DNA from: Micractinium sp. NFX-FRZ
Taxonomy: Eukaryota; Chlorophyta; Trebouxiophyceae; Chlorellales; Chlorellaceae
Assembly: GCA_029339195.1 (NCBI GenBank)
Contig: JAPTJF010000393.1
Span: 1 to 60,646 of the forward strand
Direction of reading: 5' to 3'
Length of the DNA: 60,646 bases
Shown here: positions 35,153 to 46,800 of the stretch, piece by piece
Layout of the letters: each line of letters begins with the position of its first letter
How positions within the stretch are numbered: position 1 is the stretch's first letter
Made by a program: the position numbers and the translations under genes
Notes under the pieces: model-generated
Database searches by the model: none
What the model was told of the DNA's origin: nothing
What the model saw: only the letters and a program-made list of their open reading frames with translations

Positions 35153-38100
35153 TCAGGCTGCACGCCCAGCGGCCATCCCCCCAGGATCTGCCAGCAGAGC
35201 GTCCGCCGCCCGCTGCGCTGCCTGCACCATCCCGCTGCTGCTGCTGCTGCTGCCGCTGCCGCTGCTGTTGTTGCTCTGTCTGCTGTAAAATCCACCGCCG
35301 TCCCCGCTGCTGCCCTCTCCATCCCTCACCCGCCCCAGCAGCAGCCCCACCACTGCCGGCCCGGGGCTGCACTGGGCGGCTGCCAGCAGCTGCAGCAGCG
35401 CTGCCGCCTCTTCTGCTGGGCAGGCGGGCAGCTGCCGCCGTATCTGCGGGCCCAGGCACTGCAGCAGCAGCGCGGGCGGCTGGTACCCCAGCCTCAGGTG
35501 GCTCCGCACCAGGCTGCTGATGTGGGGCAGGCTGAACCCCTGGGCACCTCCGGCTCCTGCTGGGGGCGAGCCTGCTGCTGCTGCTGCTGCTTGCTGCGCC
35601 TGCGAAGGCGTCCCGTTTCCTGCTGCTGCCACTGCTGTTGCCGGTTGGGAGGCAGCCGCACCTGCCGCTCCCGCACCGTCTGCCGCTCCTGCCGCCTGCT
35701 CTGCCGCCGCTGCCTCCGCCTCCCGCTCCAGCTGCGCCGCTGCTGCCAGACGCACCTGGTCCCCCACCGCCCCCAGCAGCTCGGGCACAGCCACGCTGTT
35801 GTGCCCCAGCTGTGCATACGCCTCCAGCAGGCCTGTGATGCAAGGGGAGGGTGAGGGCAGGAGAGGCAGGAGGGTTGCCAAGGGCGTGCACAGGGTGCGA
35901 GGCAACAGCACAGGGGTCAGGGGCCATGGAGGGGAAGAGGCTCTTCGTCCCAGCTGCCATGCACCATGCGGTTGCAAACTCTGTGTTGTGCATATGCATC
36001 CCCCTGCGCTCCCTGTCGCGCCCCCAGCTGGCAGAGCACCCCCCCGCCACTGCCACTGTCACCTCTGCTCTTGAACAAGCTATTCAGCCCGCCCCGCCCC
36101 ACCCTGCACCCGCCCCCGCCCCCACCCACCCGTGAGGTCCTCGGGCCGGCTGAGGCAGTTGAGGTGCCGGCTGCGCATGCGTTGCACGCAGAAGCTGGAC
36201 AGCACATCCAACAGCTGGGCGGCACGCGGGGTGCGGTGGCCCAGCGCCGCGTAGGCCTGTGCCAGGCGGACCAGGTCGCGGGGGGTCCAGGGTGAGCGGG
36301 CGCTGTGCTTGTTGGCCAGCTGGCGCCGCACCTCCCAGGCCACGCCCTCCAGCAGGGCGCTCACGGCGGCTGGAGGTTCTGGGGATCCCGTGGATTCGGC
36401 TGGTGGTGGTGCTGCTGCTGCAGGTGTGGCTGCGGCTGGGGTTGTGCCGCCGCTGGTGTTTTTGCCGCCGCCACTGCCATCGCTGCTGCCCTCCCTGCTG
36501 CCACTGCCGTCGTCGCTGCTGCCTCCCCGGCCTCCCGCCGCCGGCCCCTGCCCCTCCCGGCCTGCTCCCTCACGCCCGTACAGCCGTGCACATGCCTCTA
36601 CCAGGTCAGCAGAGTCAGTGGACGACATGCTGCCCCGCACATAGGCCAGCCCCTCCCACCGCGGCTGCAGCTCCGCTGCCAGCGAGGCGCAGTAGGCCAG
36701 CACAGCGGGGGTGCGCTGCCTGCGGGGCAATGCAGAGGAGGTATGGAAGGGCCAGGTGAGAGGAAAAGAGGACGGGCAAGTAAGGGGGTGACAGGGCGGC
36801 CCCACAGCCTAGTACAGCGGGGCCGCGCTGCCTGCGGAAGAAGTGTCGGGGGAGATGGGAAGGGGGAGGCTGGAGGAGGGTGGGATGCGTGGGGTCGCTG
36901 TGAGGAGGCAAAGGGAGGTGATGCAGGCCGCAGGTGGCTGCTCATCCTCAGGCTGAGCACTGGTGGATTGCAAGGGCAAAACCGAAAAGCGGGGTGATGT
37001 GATGCGGAATAGCGCGGCACTGTGAGAGTGAGCGGTGCTCGCCCTGCTCCTCCTTGCCCACTCGACACCAGGCCCGCCGCCACGCCTGCCCACCCATCCA
37101 CCTGGCCATCTGCCCATAGGCAAAGAACAGGGAGGTGAGCTCCTTGGTGCTGTAAGACTCGATGCGGCTGGGCCCGCCCGCCAGCTCACGCTCTGCGGCC
37201 TGCAGGTGGTGCAGGGGTGAGGTGAGGGGGATGGGATGTGAGGGGGTGGGGGTGGGGCATGTGCAGGCAGGTGAGCAGGTCGGCAGGCTGAGCAGCGGCC
37301 GTGGTGGGTGGGTCACTGGGCACTCTTTGGCACCTGAGGCAGGCCATGGCTGGCACCAGAACACCGAGCGCCTCGGCGGCAAGAGGTGACGTAAGCGAGC
37401 CTGTTGATGAGCTGTTGCCACGGCCTCTCTCATTGGCTCTGCTGCCACGGCCTCTGTCCTCGCATCTGCTGCCCGACACAGCAGTTGTCCCCCTGCCCAG
37501 GCAGCCTCCACGTGTGTGCAACCTCCCTCCACACCTGCTGCAGCAGCCCGTCGATCCAGTGCGCCCGGGCTCCCACCGCCGCATACGACCACAGGGCAGT
37601 GGCCAGGTGCAGGGGCGTCGCCTCTGGCAGCGCCGGCGCCAAGCAGCAGTGGATGGCGGTCAGCAGCTCTTCCTGCATTATTGTGCAGCGGGGGCAGCAC
37701 AGGCGTGGGTTGCACAGTGGAAGACATAGGTGCTTCAGGCTGATCCAACCAGGCGGGCCCCACAGCTGCCAGCAGCACAGTGGACACCTGCTGCAGCGCT
37801 GCCATGCGCAGCTCGGCCGCCCTTACCTTCTGCTCGGGTGTGCCTGGCTGCAAGCCTTTCAGGGAGAGGTCTGCCATGTGGTGCAGCAGCTGCAGGCTGC
37901 AAGTTGGGAGCGGGGGGGGTGTCATGACAGAGTGCAGTCAGTCAAGCGGCAGGTTGCGGGATGCATCTGCGCTTCAATGCGCAGTGCTTCTAGAGGGTTA
38001 TGGGCAGCTGGGGGCTAGGCTGGTAGGATGGCAGATGCATCAGAGGGGCGCGATAATGGGGCCCCATGCACCTTGGCCGGCCGGCGAAGCAGGTGGGCAG

Positions 38101-38566
38101 TGCATGGGTGACACAAAGCCACAGATTGCGGGCCTGCAGACGGGCCTATTCTCGATGCAGCCGTGCCGGTGGAGCATCCACTTTGGTGCTCCCGCTGCTA
38201 CTTCTCAGGCCATACGAAATGCGGGCCCGCAGCGGCACCTCAGCCCAGCGGCAAGGCCCACCTGGTGCCCAGATCCAGCCGCGCCCCCGCCTCCGCCACC
38301 ACTCGCAGCTGCTCCTCAGCGGTGCTGGCCATGAAGAACTGACGCATCAGCTCCCGCTGCGCTATTGCCGGGTTTTGAAGGAACCCAGGCGGGGCGGCAG
38401 CAGAGGTGCTAGGGTTGCTGCCGCCGCTGGGCGGCGGCGCTGGCGGCAGACCCCCCGCTGCTGCAGCGGCATCTCGGCGCCTTAGATTGCATGGCGGGCG
38501 ATGCCAGTTGCTTCCAGGGGCTCGTAAACGACTGGGGACGCCGCGCCAGGGCAGGACCGAAGACAT
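35153..38566 (-). CDS. OPR/FASTK-like helical repeat protein, probably organellar
   Basis: Six exons: 38566-38262, 37896-37827, 37672-37535, 37199-37102, 36719-36130, 35832-35153; 626 residues, phases consistent. The N-terminus (MSSVLPWRGVPSRLRAPGSN) is basic and Ser/Arg-rich, like an organelle presequence. Helical repeats of about 38-40 residues follow, for example LHLATALWSYAAVGARAHWI, STKELTSLFFAYGQM, RDLVRLAQAYAALGHRTPRA and EDLTGLLEAYAQLGHNSVAV. The pattern (D/E-L-x-x-L-x-x-A-Y/L-A-x-L-G) matches octotricopeptide-type repeats. In green algae such proteins bind chloroplast or mitochondrial RNAs and control their stability or translation. The repeats are interrupted by Ala/Gly/Ser-rich spacers (GGSSDDGSGSREGSS and others). 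No RAP domain is visible at the C-terminus. Target RNA unknown. Divergent from the F-box gene. Confidence 0.75.
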
Positions 38567-38874
38567 GTGCCCAGCCGGGAGGGGCGCTGTCCTTTTCTGG
38601 CCCTTTGAATCGACAGTGCAGCTGCGAGACAGGCATGGAGGTCTGTTTGAACGCGCGCCCGTTCCTGCTCCGGCATGCTGGGCGCCTTGCTGGCGAGCTC
38701 GTTCTTGTTGCTTTCTTGGCCCAGTAGGTGACACTGTAAGCCAACGCCGGGTTCCATTTGTAGGGCACACTCACCAAGCCGTCCGACACTCCTGTCACAT
38801 CGGCTTGCACAGGCCAACGCTGCCCTCCCAAGCGCTTGCAGCCTTCCTGCGCCAGCCAGAAAGCCCGCAGGTTG
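38567..38874. promoter_or_regulatory. Shared divergent promoter, OPR-like / F-box
   Basis: 308 bp between the two start codons. No named element recognised. Confidence 0.5.
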
Positions 38875-40363
38875 ATGGAAACCGAGGGCGCGAGCGGCGC
38901 TAGGTAGGACGGGGGAGCCCTGCTGCAGCTACTGAAGTTGCCGTCGCGCCAGCGCCGGCAGTACCGGGCACCGGGCGCCCGCTTGTTACGTAGCCATGCC
39001 CCACGCGCCTGCTGCCCCGCACCCTGCTGCAGTATTGAGGATCTGCCGGACCAGCTGCTGTCAGACATACTGGTCCTTGCAGGGCACAGGTCATGGTGAG
39101 GGCCTGCAAGGGAGCTCAGGCTTGAGCTGCCTGCCAGGGGGCAGCTCCCAGCACTGCTCGGCCCAGCCCGGCCAGTGCTATAACTCCATTTCTCCATGCC
39201 CACGCTTGCCACCCGCACCCTTGACACTGCAGCCAGGCGACATCCCTTGTCAGCCTGCGCTGGCGCCGCGTTGCTTTCTGCGAGCCGCGCCTCTGGCCAG
39301 GCACCGCACTGCATGGCGGTGCGCTCGAGCTGCTCTCCGCCGACCCGGAGGCCTGCGAGCGCTGGTTTGCCTTCCAATGCAGCCGCCTCCTTTCCATCAG
39401 CAAGGCCCTTGCAGCTCTGCATGTCACCCGCACCGGCGGCATTGAGCGGGCGGGTGCAGGCACCACCAGCAGATGGTGCCTCGCCGACTTCTTGGGCCTC
39501 CTGCACCCGCTGGCGCTGCGTGAGCTGGCGCTGGTGGGCCCCGCTGGGTCTGGAGCACTGCCAGCAGCTGTGGCAACTCAGCTGGCAAGCTTCTCCCACA
39601 TCACCTCTCTGTCTCTTCGGTCCCAGGGGCTGGAGGGCCTGCCTGCCGGCCTCCCACTGGCAGGTGGGCTGGCCAGTGGGCTGTGAGCACGCGTGATTTG
39701 TAGGCATGCCAACAGGAGTCCCTCCTCCTGCTGTGTTTAAGACAGCTCCACTCCTGCTGTGTCCAAGGCACATCTGCTGGCCTTTCAACCTTCCTGCAGG
39801 CCTGAGGCATCTCGACTTGACGTGCAATCGGATGCAGCGCGTGCCGCCGGCGCTGCTGGCCGCCACCAGCCTGCGCCGCCTGTCGCTCAGCCGCAACCAG
39901 CTCTTCACCCTGCCAGCGGGGCCCTACTTGGAAGGTGCGATGCAAGTGCATTTCCCTTGTTTGCGTGTGCGTATCAGACTGGCCTACCCAGCAGCACGTC
40001 ACCATGACCGCAGGTCAGGGCCGTTTCCCTTTGCCCGCTGCACCCACCCGTTGCACCCACCCACCTCACCCTCACGTGTACACTGCTCTGCCCCCTGCAG
40101 GCCTGGAAGAGCTGGACATCAGCCTGAACTGGCTGCGCCGCCTGCCGCCCTCCCTGGCCGGCGCCGCCCGGCTGCGCCGCCTGGTGCTGTGGCAGGGGTT
40201 CAGCGGGCAGATGGAGCTGACAGAGGGTGACGTGGACGGCACCCTGGCCCGCCTGCCGCTGCTGGGCACGCTGGAGCTGCGCGGCGTGCGTGCCCCGCAG
40301 CCAGTGTGGGAGCGCCTGCGTGCCCGCCTGCCGCACGAGTCCTTCGGTTGTCTTTCGTATTGA
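38875..40363 (+). CDS. F-box / leucine-rich repeat protein
   Basis: Five exons: 38875-38903, 39033-39089, 39233-39663, 39800-39934, 40101-40363; 304 residues. The F-box spans exons 2-3: IEDLPDQLLSDILVLAGH followed by LVSLRWRRVAFCEPRLWPG, which keeps the LP, L..IL and WR..A...LW positions. A middle region has no clear domain. Leucine-rich repeats follow: LRHLDLTCNRMQRVPPALL, LRRLSLSRNQLFTLPAG and LEELDISLNWLRRLPPSL. F-box proteins use the box to bind Skp1 in SCF ubiquitin ligases, with the repeats selecting the target; the target here is unknown. The 29-nt first exon encodes METEGASGA and joins exon 2 in phase (AG|T), which is why I chose this start. Several long antisense frames overlap it and are ignored. 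Confidence 0.85.
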
Positions 40364-41120
40364 GGGGGCGCTGCCACCTTGCATGGCGGCCTGCACTGCT
40401 TCATGTATCTACACGTGGGCTGAAAGTCGAGGGCAGCACGGTTTTGAGCGCACTTGGGCACAAGGTTGGGCAGGGCGGAGGGGGTGGCCGAGAAGAGGTG
40501 CACCACGTGGGTACTGGCAGGGAGCAGTGTCGCGCGCAGTAAAGCTGCTGTATGCGCCATTTGACAAAGAGAGGTTGTTACTGTTTGGGTTGAGAACTTT
40601 GGGGGCAGGGTGGCGCTGGCGGTGTTGGGCGCGTACCAGGCTGGCCTGCCGGCTTCCAGGCAGTGCACCGCTTGCCGTCATCTTGGGGGATAGGAGTAGC
40701 TGGATTTTTTTGAGTTTGGTGTCCACATTGGGCTGCCCAGAAAAAGTGGACGGACAAGAAGCGCGGCACACGGGAGCGGGTTGCTGCGGGTGGCTGTCGG
40801 CTTGCCAAGTGTGCACGTTGCGCGCACCAGAGTAGCCAGTGCCAGCCGCTGCCCCATCAATAGCTTCTGAACCAAGGCATTTATAAGAGCCGTGCCGTGC
40901 ACTCCTAGGATCATAACAGGCGACATCCAGCAGAGAGCACCTCAGGATGGGAGTGTGTGGTTCTGACGGTACCTTCCTACCAGCACACGTGGCATCGCAC
41001 TTCCCCGCCGCTCCACTTAGTGGGCCGGGCGCTTGCACGCAACGCATCGTTGCTCTCCTCGCAAAACATTACCGAACCAAACAGCTCCGTCAACCCCGCG
41101 CCAAGCGCTCCCGGGACGCC
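40364..41120. other. Intergenic, A/T-richer spacer
   Basis: About 0.76 kb with noticeably lower GC than the exons (for example 40540-40740). It should contain the F-box 3' UTR and the promoter of the secreted cupredoxin. No gene seen. Confidence 0.4.
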
Positions 41121-43301
41121 ATGCCGCTCGTGAGGCTCGTGCTGGTCCTGCTGGTGGCTGCCGCCGCCACAGCCAACACCGACGGGTGAGTGGCACGCGG
41201 ATACAGCGCCGCATTCCTGACCGGCGGTGTCGGGAGGGCGGCTGACAAGGGGAGGGGTGCACCTGCGGCAGAAGCTGGCCCCGGCAGTACCGCTCCTGCC
41301 CTCCCGTTCTGCGCCCTGCATCTTCACCCATTCGCCCAGGTGCGTTCTGCTGTGTGCCTCCACTCAGCACTCTACACGGAGACCGGGCGCCTCTGGTGAC
41401 TATGCAAGCGTGTTCCCTCTGCGCCTCCCACGCAGGTCACGGGAACTGCTGGCTGTCCGCGGCGTGCGGTGCGGAAGCGCAACGAGGGTCACCTTCTGCA
41501 GCCCAGGCAAGCCCCTGGCAGAAAAGAGCCTGTTATGGGGTGCCAGGCAGGGGGGCCTTGCCAGGGGTGCTGGCTTGTGGTGCACCCCGGGTGGCCAAAG
41601 GGCCTTGCTGCTGCTGCGAGCCGCTGCTGCCGCCGCGGGCTCGCTGTCGTCAACGGTTGAGCTGTCGCCGCAGCACTCCCGGCATGCACACAGGGCCTGC
41701 GCACTCCCACACAACGCTCCGGGCGAGGAGTCCTGCCTGGCTTTGCTCTTGCAGGTCACAGTTGCAAGGACGGCAGCTGCGTGTGCCTCCCCGCCTCCCG
41801 CCGGTGCCCCCGCTCCAAGAAGTGCTGCGCCGCAGGTCTGAGCCGCCTCACCGTTGCATCTTGCCTGGGCGCTGCGCTTGGGCATGAGCTTTCAGCGGGG
41901 TTGCAAAGAAATCGTGCAGATCGAAGGTTGCTGTGTGTGCAGCAACCATGACCAAGGGTCAGGACTGGGTCTGGCGGGATTCACTCTCTCCCGCTGTGAA
42001 CCGCACCCGCCTGCCCTGCTGCTGTGCGATGCAGGCACTGCCTGCCGCTCCCTCGGCCCTCCGTTCGGCTTCATCAGGACCGCGGAGGTGTGCGCCAAGG
42101 TCGTGAAGATCAACTGGACGGTGAGCAGGAGCGGGGGGGAGGGGTGGGGTGGGGGGTTGGGGGGTGGCCGTAGTCTTGCCAGGAGCGATTGAGCAGACGC
42201 AGGGAAAAGTGAGGGAGCGAGCCTTTCAGCAGGGTCCGTTTCTCGGCACGCGCTGCTCACACGCCGACGGGAGATGTGCCTCTTGCCTACTGCCTCTGCA
42301 GTTCAACGTGACCCCAAACTCTGTCACACTGCGGCCTGGGGACACCCTGTCGCTGTCCTGGGCCGTTAAGCGCTGCCGCCTGCCTACCCGCCCGCCTTGC
42401 CTGCCTGCCCGCCCGCCTTGCCTGCCTGCCTACCTGCCTTCCTGACCGCCCGCCTTGCCTACCTGCCCGCCAGCCTGCCTGCCCAGTCAGCCTCAACCAG
42501 CTCCACACACCTCGGCGTGCTGTGTCCTTGCATGCACGCCTGTCCTGCCTCCGAGGGTTGTCGCGCACGTGCTGCCTCCCTCTTGCAGGCATGGAGCACG
42601 GAGTGTTCCAGCTGAAGAGGGACGCCTGCCCCAGCAAATTCGACCCCTCGACTGGGACGATGGTGAGCAGGGGGGCGCAGGCAGTCAGGCAGCAACGGAA
42701 CTGCTGCAGCTGCCGCCGCCGCCGCCGCCGCCGCAACCCTACGTCAGCACTATGCTGGCAGCCCACTTGCCCATCTATTCCCTGCCTGTGCTGCCGCTGC
42801 AGCTGGTTGCTCCGTCAATCCAGGGCATCTTGACATCCGCTGCCTGCGGTTCCCCCAAGATGCCCTACGGCACTGTGAGTAGCCGCCAGCTGGCAACCTG
42901 TGATGGAGCCTAGGGCAAAGAGACCGCTCGCCTGCTCCTGCAACAACTAGCTGGGGGCACGTATCGTGTCTTTATCTGTCATCGAAAAGATGGGATCGAA
43001 TGAGTTGGGCGGCGAGGCAAATTTTCCAGAATGGGGGGGGGGCCAGAATGCGGGGGCTGCGCCCCCGGGCCCCCCCCCCCCCCCCGCTGTCGTAACGGTG
43101 TACTGCCGCGGCTCACTTGCCACATCGCCTGCCATGTGCGACAGCTGCCGGTTGGCAGTGGTGGGATGCACTCAAGCATCTGGCATGCCTCCGTCCTGCG
43201 CCCGCTGCCTGCAGTCGTTCTACGCCTGCCCCGTGAGCGGCCACTGCGAGTCGGGCATGAAGCTGCAGGTGGTGTGCGCCAAGCGCACCGCCGCGAGCTG
43301 A
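41121..43301 (+). CDS. Secreted Cys-rich cupredoxin (phytocyanin-like)
   Basis: Eight exons: 41121-41185, 41436-41506, 41755-41835, 42035-42120, 42302-42364, 42597-42662, 42803-42874, 43215-43301; about 196 residues. The first 20 residues (MPLVRLVLVLLVAAAATANT) form a clear signal peptide. A Cys-rich module follows (CSPGHSCKDGSCVCLP, RCPRSKKCCAAGTACRSLG). The C-terminal ~110 residues look like a type I copper domain: LRPGDTLSLSW, a candidate first ligand in HGVFQLKRDAC, and the copper loop YACPVSGHCESGMKLQV with Cys, His and Met ligands spaced as in phytocyanins. It is probably an extracellular or wall-linked electron carrier; no partner is known. Intron 2 uses a GC donor (41507). The exon 5-6 join is uncertain: the chosen GTTAAG donor and the AG at 42595-42596 keep phase, but the stronger acceptor at 42588 does not. 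Confidence 0.8.
42370..42487. repeat. CCTGCC/CGCCCGCCTTG degenerate repeat in an intron
   Basis: Intron 5 of the cupredoxin gene contains a run of short CCTGCC and CGCCCGCCTTGCC units. Confidence 0.75.
43030..43088. other. G-run/C-run hairpin in the last cupredoxin intron
   Basis: A G9 run is followed by GCGGGGGC-TGC-GCCCCCG and then about 17 C. The halves are complementary and could form a very strong stem-loop in DNA or pre-mRNA. Confidence 0.8.
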
Positions 43302-43769
43302 GGCTGTGCCCACGTGGCGCCGCTAAGCGCGCCCCAAACCTCTGGCGATAGCAGTGGACTGCCAAGGGTGCCGCTGCCCGCCAGCTCGGCGAGTGGTCAA
43401 AGTCAAGATGTTGACGGAATAGTTCAGGGGTGCTGCCCTGACCGCAACCCCCCTCCGGGTCTGTGTGTACGACCCTGATGCGCTGTTGGCCCATGCACTC
43501 ACCGCTGTCCCTTCCAACACTCTCTTTCCTCACTACACAACACCGCCCAGCTGTTGACTACAGTCAACACTGCACACCACACGTGTACCTCACCCCCCCG
43601 GCTTGTTCACCCTCTCTTCCTGTCCCCACACCCCAAAGACCCGTGTGCATGCATGCACGCATTGATGCGACTTCCAGCCTAACTGTCTGCGCCACTCGTG
43701 AATTTCCTCAGGCCGTTGATGCGCTTGCAAATGGTCCCGTGTGATCAGGCCACCCGGTGTTTGGGGCGC
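43302..43769. other. Convergent intergenic spacer
   Basis: This spacer separates the cupredoxin stop from the poly(A) signal of the minus-strand DUF6816 gene. No coding signal seen. Confidence 0.4.
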
Positions 43770-43774
43770 TTACA
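43770..43774 (-). terminator. TGTAA poly(A) signal of the DUF6816 gene
   Basis: TTACA on the plus strand, 101 nt past the stop codon at 43875. Confidence 0.55.
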
Positions 43775-43874
43775 AACCGAGCAGAGCCAGAGACAAGTGT
43801 GAGCCTACCACCCAGCCTGCTTGGCAGCCGCTATCCACCTCCTGCACGCGGCCCGCAGCCACTGCCTGCTGGCA

Positions 43875-46800
43875 TCAGCTGCTGCCGCTGCCGCCCCCGC
43901 TGCTGGCGGCCGGCCGGCGGAAGGCCATGCGATATGTGTACACCACGACTGGGCGGCCCTGGGCTTGCATCATGGCCGCTGGGTCGTCAAACGAGGTGAG
44001 GTAATCAGAGACCACCTGAAGGAGGGAGCGGTGGGGGGGTGGGGAGGCACGGGAGGTTGGAAGACAGTTGTATTGGGGAAGGGTGGCGGCGCGCGAGGTG
44101 GGCAGCGGGCATTGCACGTGAGGGCAGGGCGGGGTGGCAGCATGGTGTGCCCGGGCACCGGGTTGCAGCGCGTGCCTATCGCCCACCCATCACATTCAGA
44201 TGCAGCCAGCCAGGGCCCATCACACCGCGTCGCAGCAAAGCGCCCGCAGCGGCCCCCACCTGCGTCGCCACGATCTGCACGCCGCCACCCGTGCTGGCTG
44301 CTGCTGCCTCGGCGCTGCGCCAGTGGTATTTGGTGAAGCACTGGGATGCCTTGACCTGGGGGGGCGCGGGGCAGTGGGGAGTGGGTGGCGGGACACTGGT
44401 AGCTGTCGCAGTGAGGCCTGTGGCAGCAGGGGTGTGAGTTGGCCATCAACCTGCCGTTGCCTGCCGTAAGCTGCGCCTGCTGCAGCACGTAAGTGAGATG
44501 TCGTGTCCAGGTGACCCCACATCTGCCCCAGATCCAACAACTCGAGCAGCAGCCTTGGGCTCACCTTGGGCTGCGCCTGCTGGGGCGACTCGATGAGCTG
44601 CTGGAAGTATTCGGAGGTTGAGAGGCGCTCCGGACCAGGCTGCTCCTCCAGCCGCCGGGTCACGCGGGTGGACACCTGGGCGGGTGGGGCGGGGACAGGG
44701 AGGAGGCGGGGGAGGGACGGGGGAATGGAGCAGCAGGGCGGGATGAGGGCGGCAAGGAGCGGTGACTGCAGGCGGGCAAGCCGACGTCATCCCCTCCTCC
44801 TTCCCAGCTCGTCTACTGCTCAGCCTTCTCCGTTGGAACTCATCTTGAAAGGCTTGCCACTGATTCACCGCCCCGCCTGCGCAGCCGTCCTACACCTGCA
44901 GCCCTCCCAGCAGCAGCCCCCCCAGCAGCCCCAACGCCCCATAACCGACAATTGCGCCTGCAACCCCAGCAGCAGCCCACCTGCAGCCCCCCTGGCAGCC
45001 CAAACTCGAGGAGGTTGGGGTTGTCAGGGCTCCAGTCAATCCGCCGCTGCATCTCGGCCAGCGGGGTCCCAGTGTACGTCTGCATCAAGCTGGCTGCGTG
45101 AGAGGCAGGCAGGGGGGCGGGGCAGGGGGCGGGGACAGGGAGGGGATGGAGTGAAGCATGTGGCAAAGCGGGGCAGGAGCATAGGAGAGGAGGCGCCTGT
45201 GGGAGTGTGCACGGTGCATGGGCAGAACAGAGGGGCTCTGGCACAGGCGACTGGGCCGCACGGCAAACATACCGGACTGGGCAGCCATCAACAACCGGCT
45301 TGTATCAGCAAATGGGGGTGTCAGCAACATGCGCAGCAAGCCCCGCCCCATCAACCACCACCCAGCCCTGCCCACCCACCTGTGTTGAAGCTGCGGTCCG
45401 GCACCACCTCGCCCCTCTCGTTCTGCAGGCGGTCAGGTGAGTGGCGAGGTGGGAGAGCAGGCGGGGAGTGCTTGCAGAGGTGCAGTGCTGCGGGGCCCAC
45501 AGCTGCATGAGAGGATCAGCACAGTGCTGGGCCGGCACGCTGGGCGCTGGCGGCACCACCGACGGTACGGCCTAGATGAGAGGGATCGCCACTAGTGGCA
45601 CCCCACACCGCTCCCTCTCCAAAACCCTCCACTCGGCACCCCTCTGACGTGTGCTGCCAGTCAGCCGTGCCACCAGAAGTGCAGAAAGGCCGCTCGGGCA
45701 GCACACCCATCATGCTCAGCTGTGCCAACCAGTGCAGCTGTGCCAGCCAACAGACCTGCAGGAATGCCACTTGGTACCGCACCACAGCATTCAAGTCCTG
45801 CTGCTGCGCCCGCTGCACCACCTGCGGTTGGCGGGGCGGGGGCGGAGGCAGGGGCGGGGCCAGCACAACAGCATGCGTGTGCAATGAGGCGGAGGCTGCA
45901 GAGAGAGGCCTGGCTGCCGCCTGGCTGCGGTGCATGGCAGAAAGCAAGTCGAGGTCACTACGCAGCAAACATCTCCAGTCACACCTGGAACCTGCCTGTC
46001 CTCACCCCACCCAGCACTGCCCCGCCTGCATGTCTGGCTCAATGTTGAGCTGCAGCGCTGTATTCCCACTCCCACTCCCCCGTGCCTTCTCCAACCCACT
46101 CCCACCGCCCCCAGCCCCTGGCCCCCCACCCACCCGCATGTCTGGCACAAACTCGGGCCCCAGGGGCGTCTCCACGCTAGCCAGCACACTCTCCACGTCC
46201 CATACACCCAGGAAGTTGTCTGAAGGCGGGGCAGCGGGAGGGAGGAGGGCAGCACAAGGCGTGTCAGAGCACCACTCTCACACAGCCCCAGGAAGTGCTC
46301 GAGGTAGGGCAGGGGCGGGGTGGCGAGCAGCGGCAGCTCAGCAGGCTTGTGCTTCTGTGATGTGACAGTTGATGTGTAGTAGGGGATGGGGAATGGAGGT
46401 GCTGCCTCCGAGCGAGGGTGGGAGTGCGCAGCCATGCCGCGGCCGCTGCACAAACAGCAGGGAGGGGTGCTGCATGCTCTATCCGCTGTTCCTTTCCAGC
46501 AGCGCACCTGGGAAGAAGAGATCAGAGGGGCCTCCCCCCAGACCCTCCCAGGCCCGATCAACCGCCTCTGGCAGAGCGCTGGCGGATGCAGGGGCCGGGG
46601 CGGCAGTGCCCGCCGCTGCTGCCGCCGCCACGCCAAAGAGGAGGGTGCGCCGAGGCAGCGGCAGTGCTGGCTGCTGGGCACTGCTTCCTGCACCACTGCT
46701 GCTAATGCGGCTGCTGCTGCTACCAGGGCTGCCGGCAGGTTTGACGGGCTCTACAAATATCACAGCAAAGTCGTGCTCCGCTGCAGCGGGAGCCTCCTCT

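Noticed and set aside
35147..35854. Plus-strand open frame over the OPR-like last exon
   Set aside because: Antisense shadow; the minus frame has the repeat motifs and a correct acceptor and stop.
38409..39908. 499-codon open frame on the minus strand
   Set aside because: It lies antisense to the well-supported F-box/LRR gene and the OPR-like first exon. Its composition is not protein-like and it has no motif.
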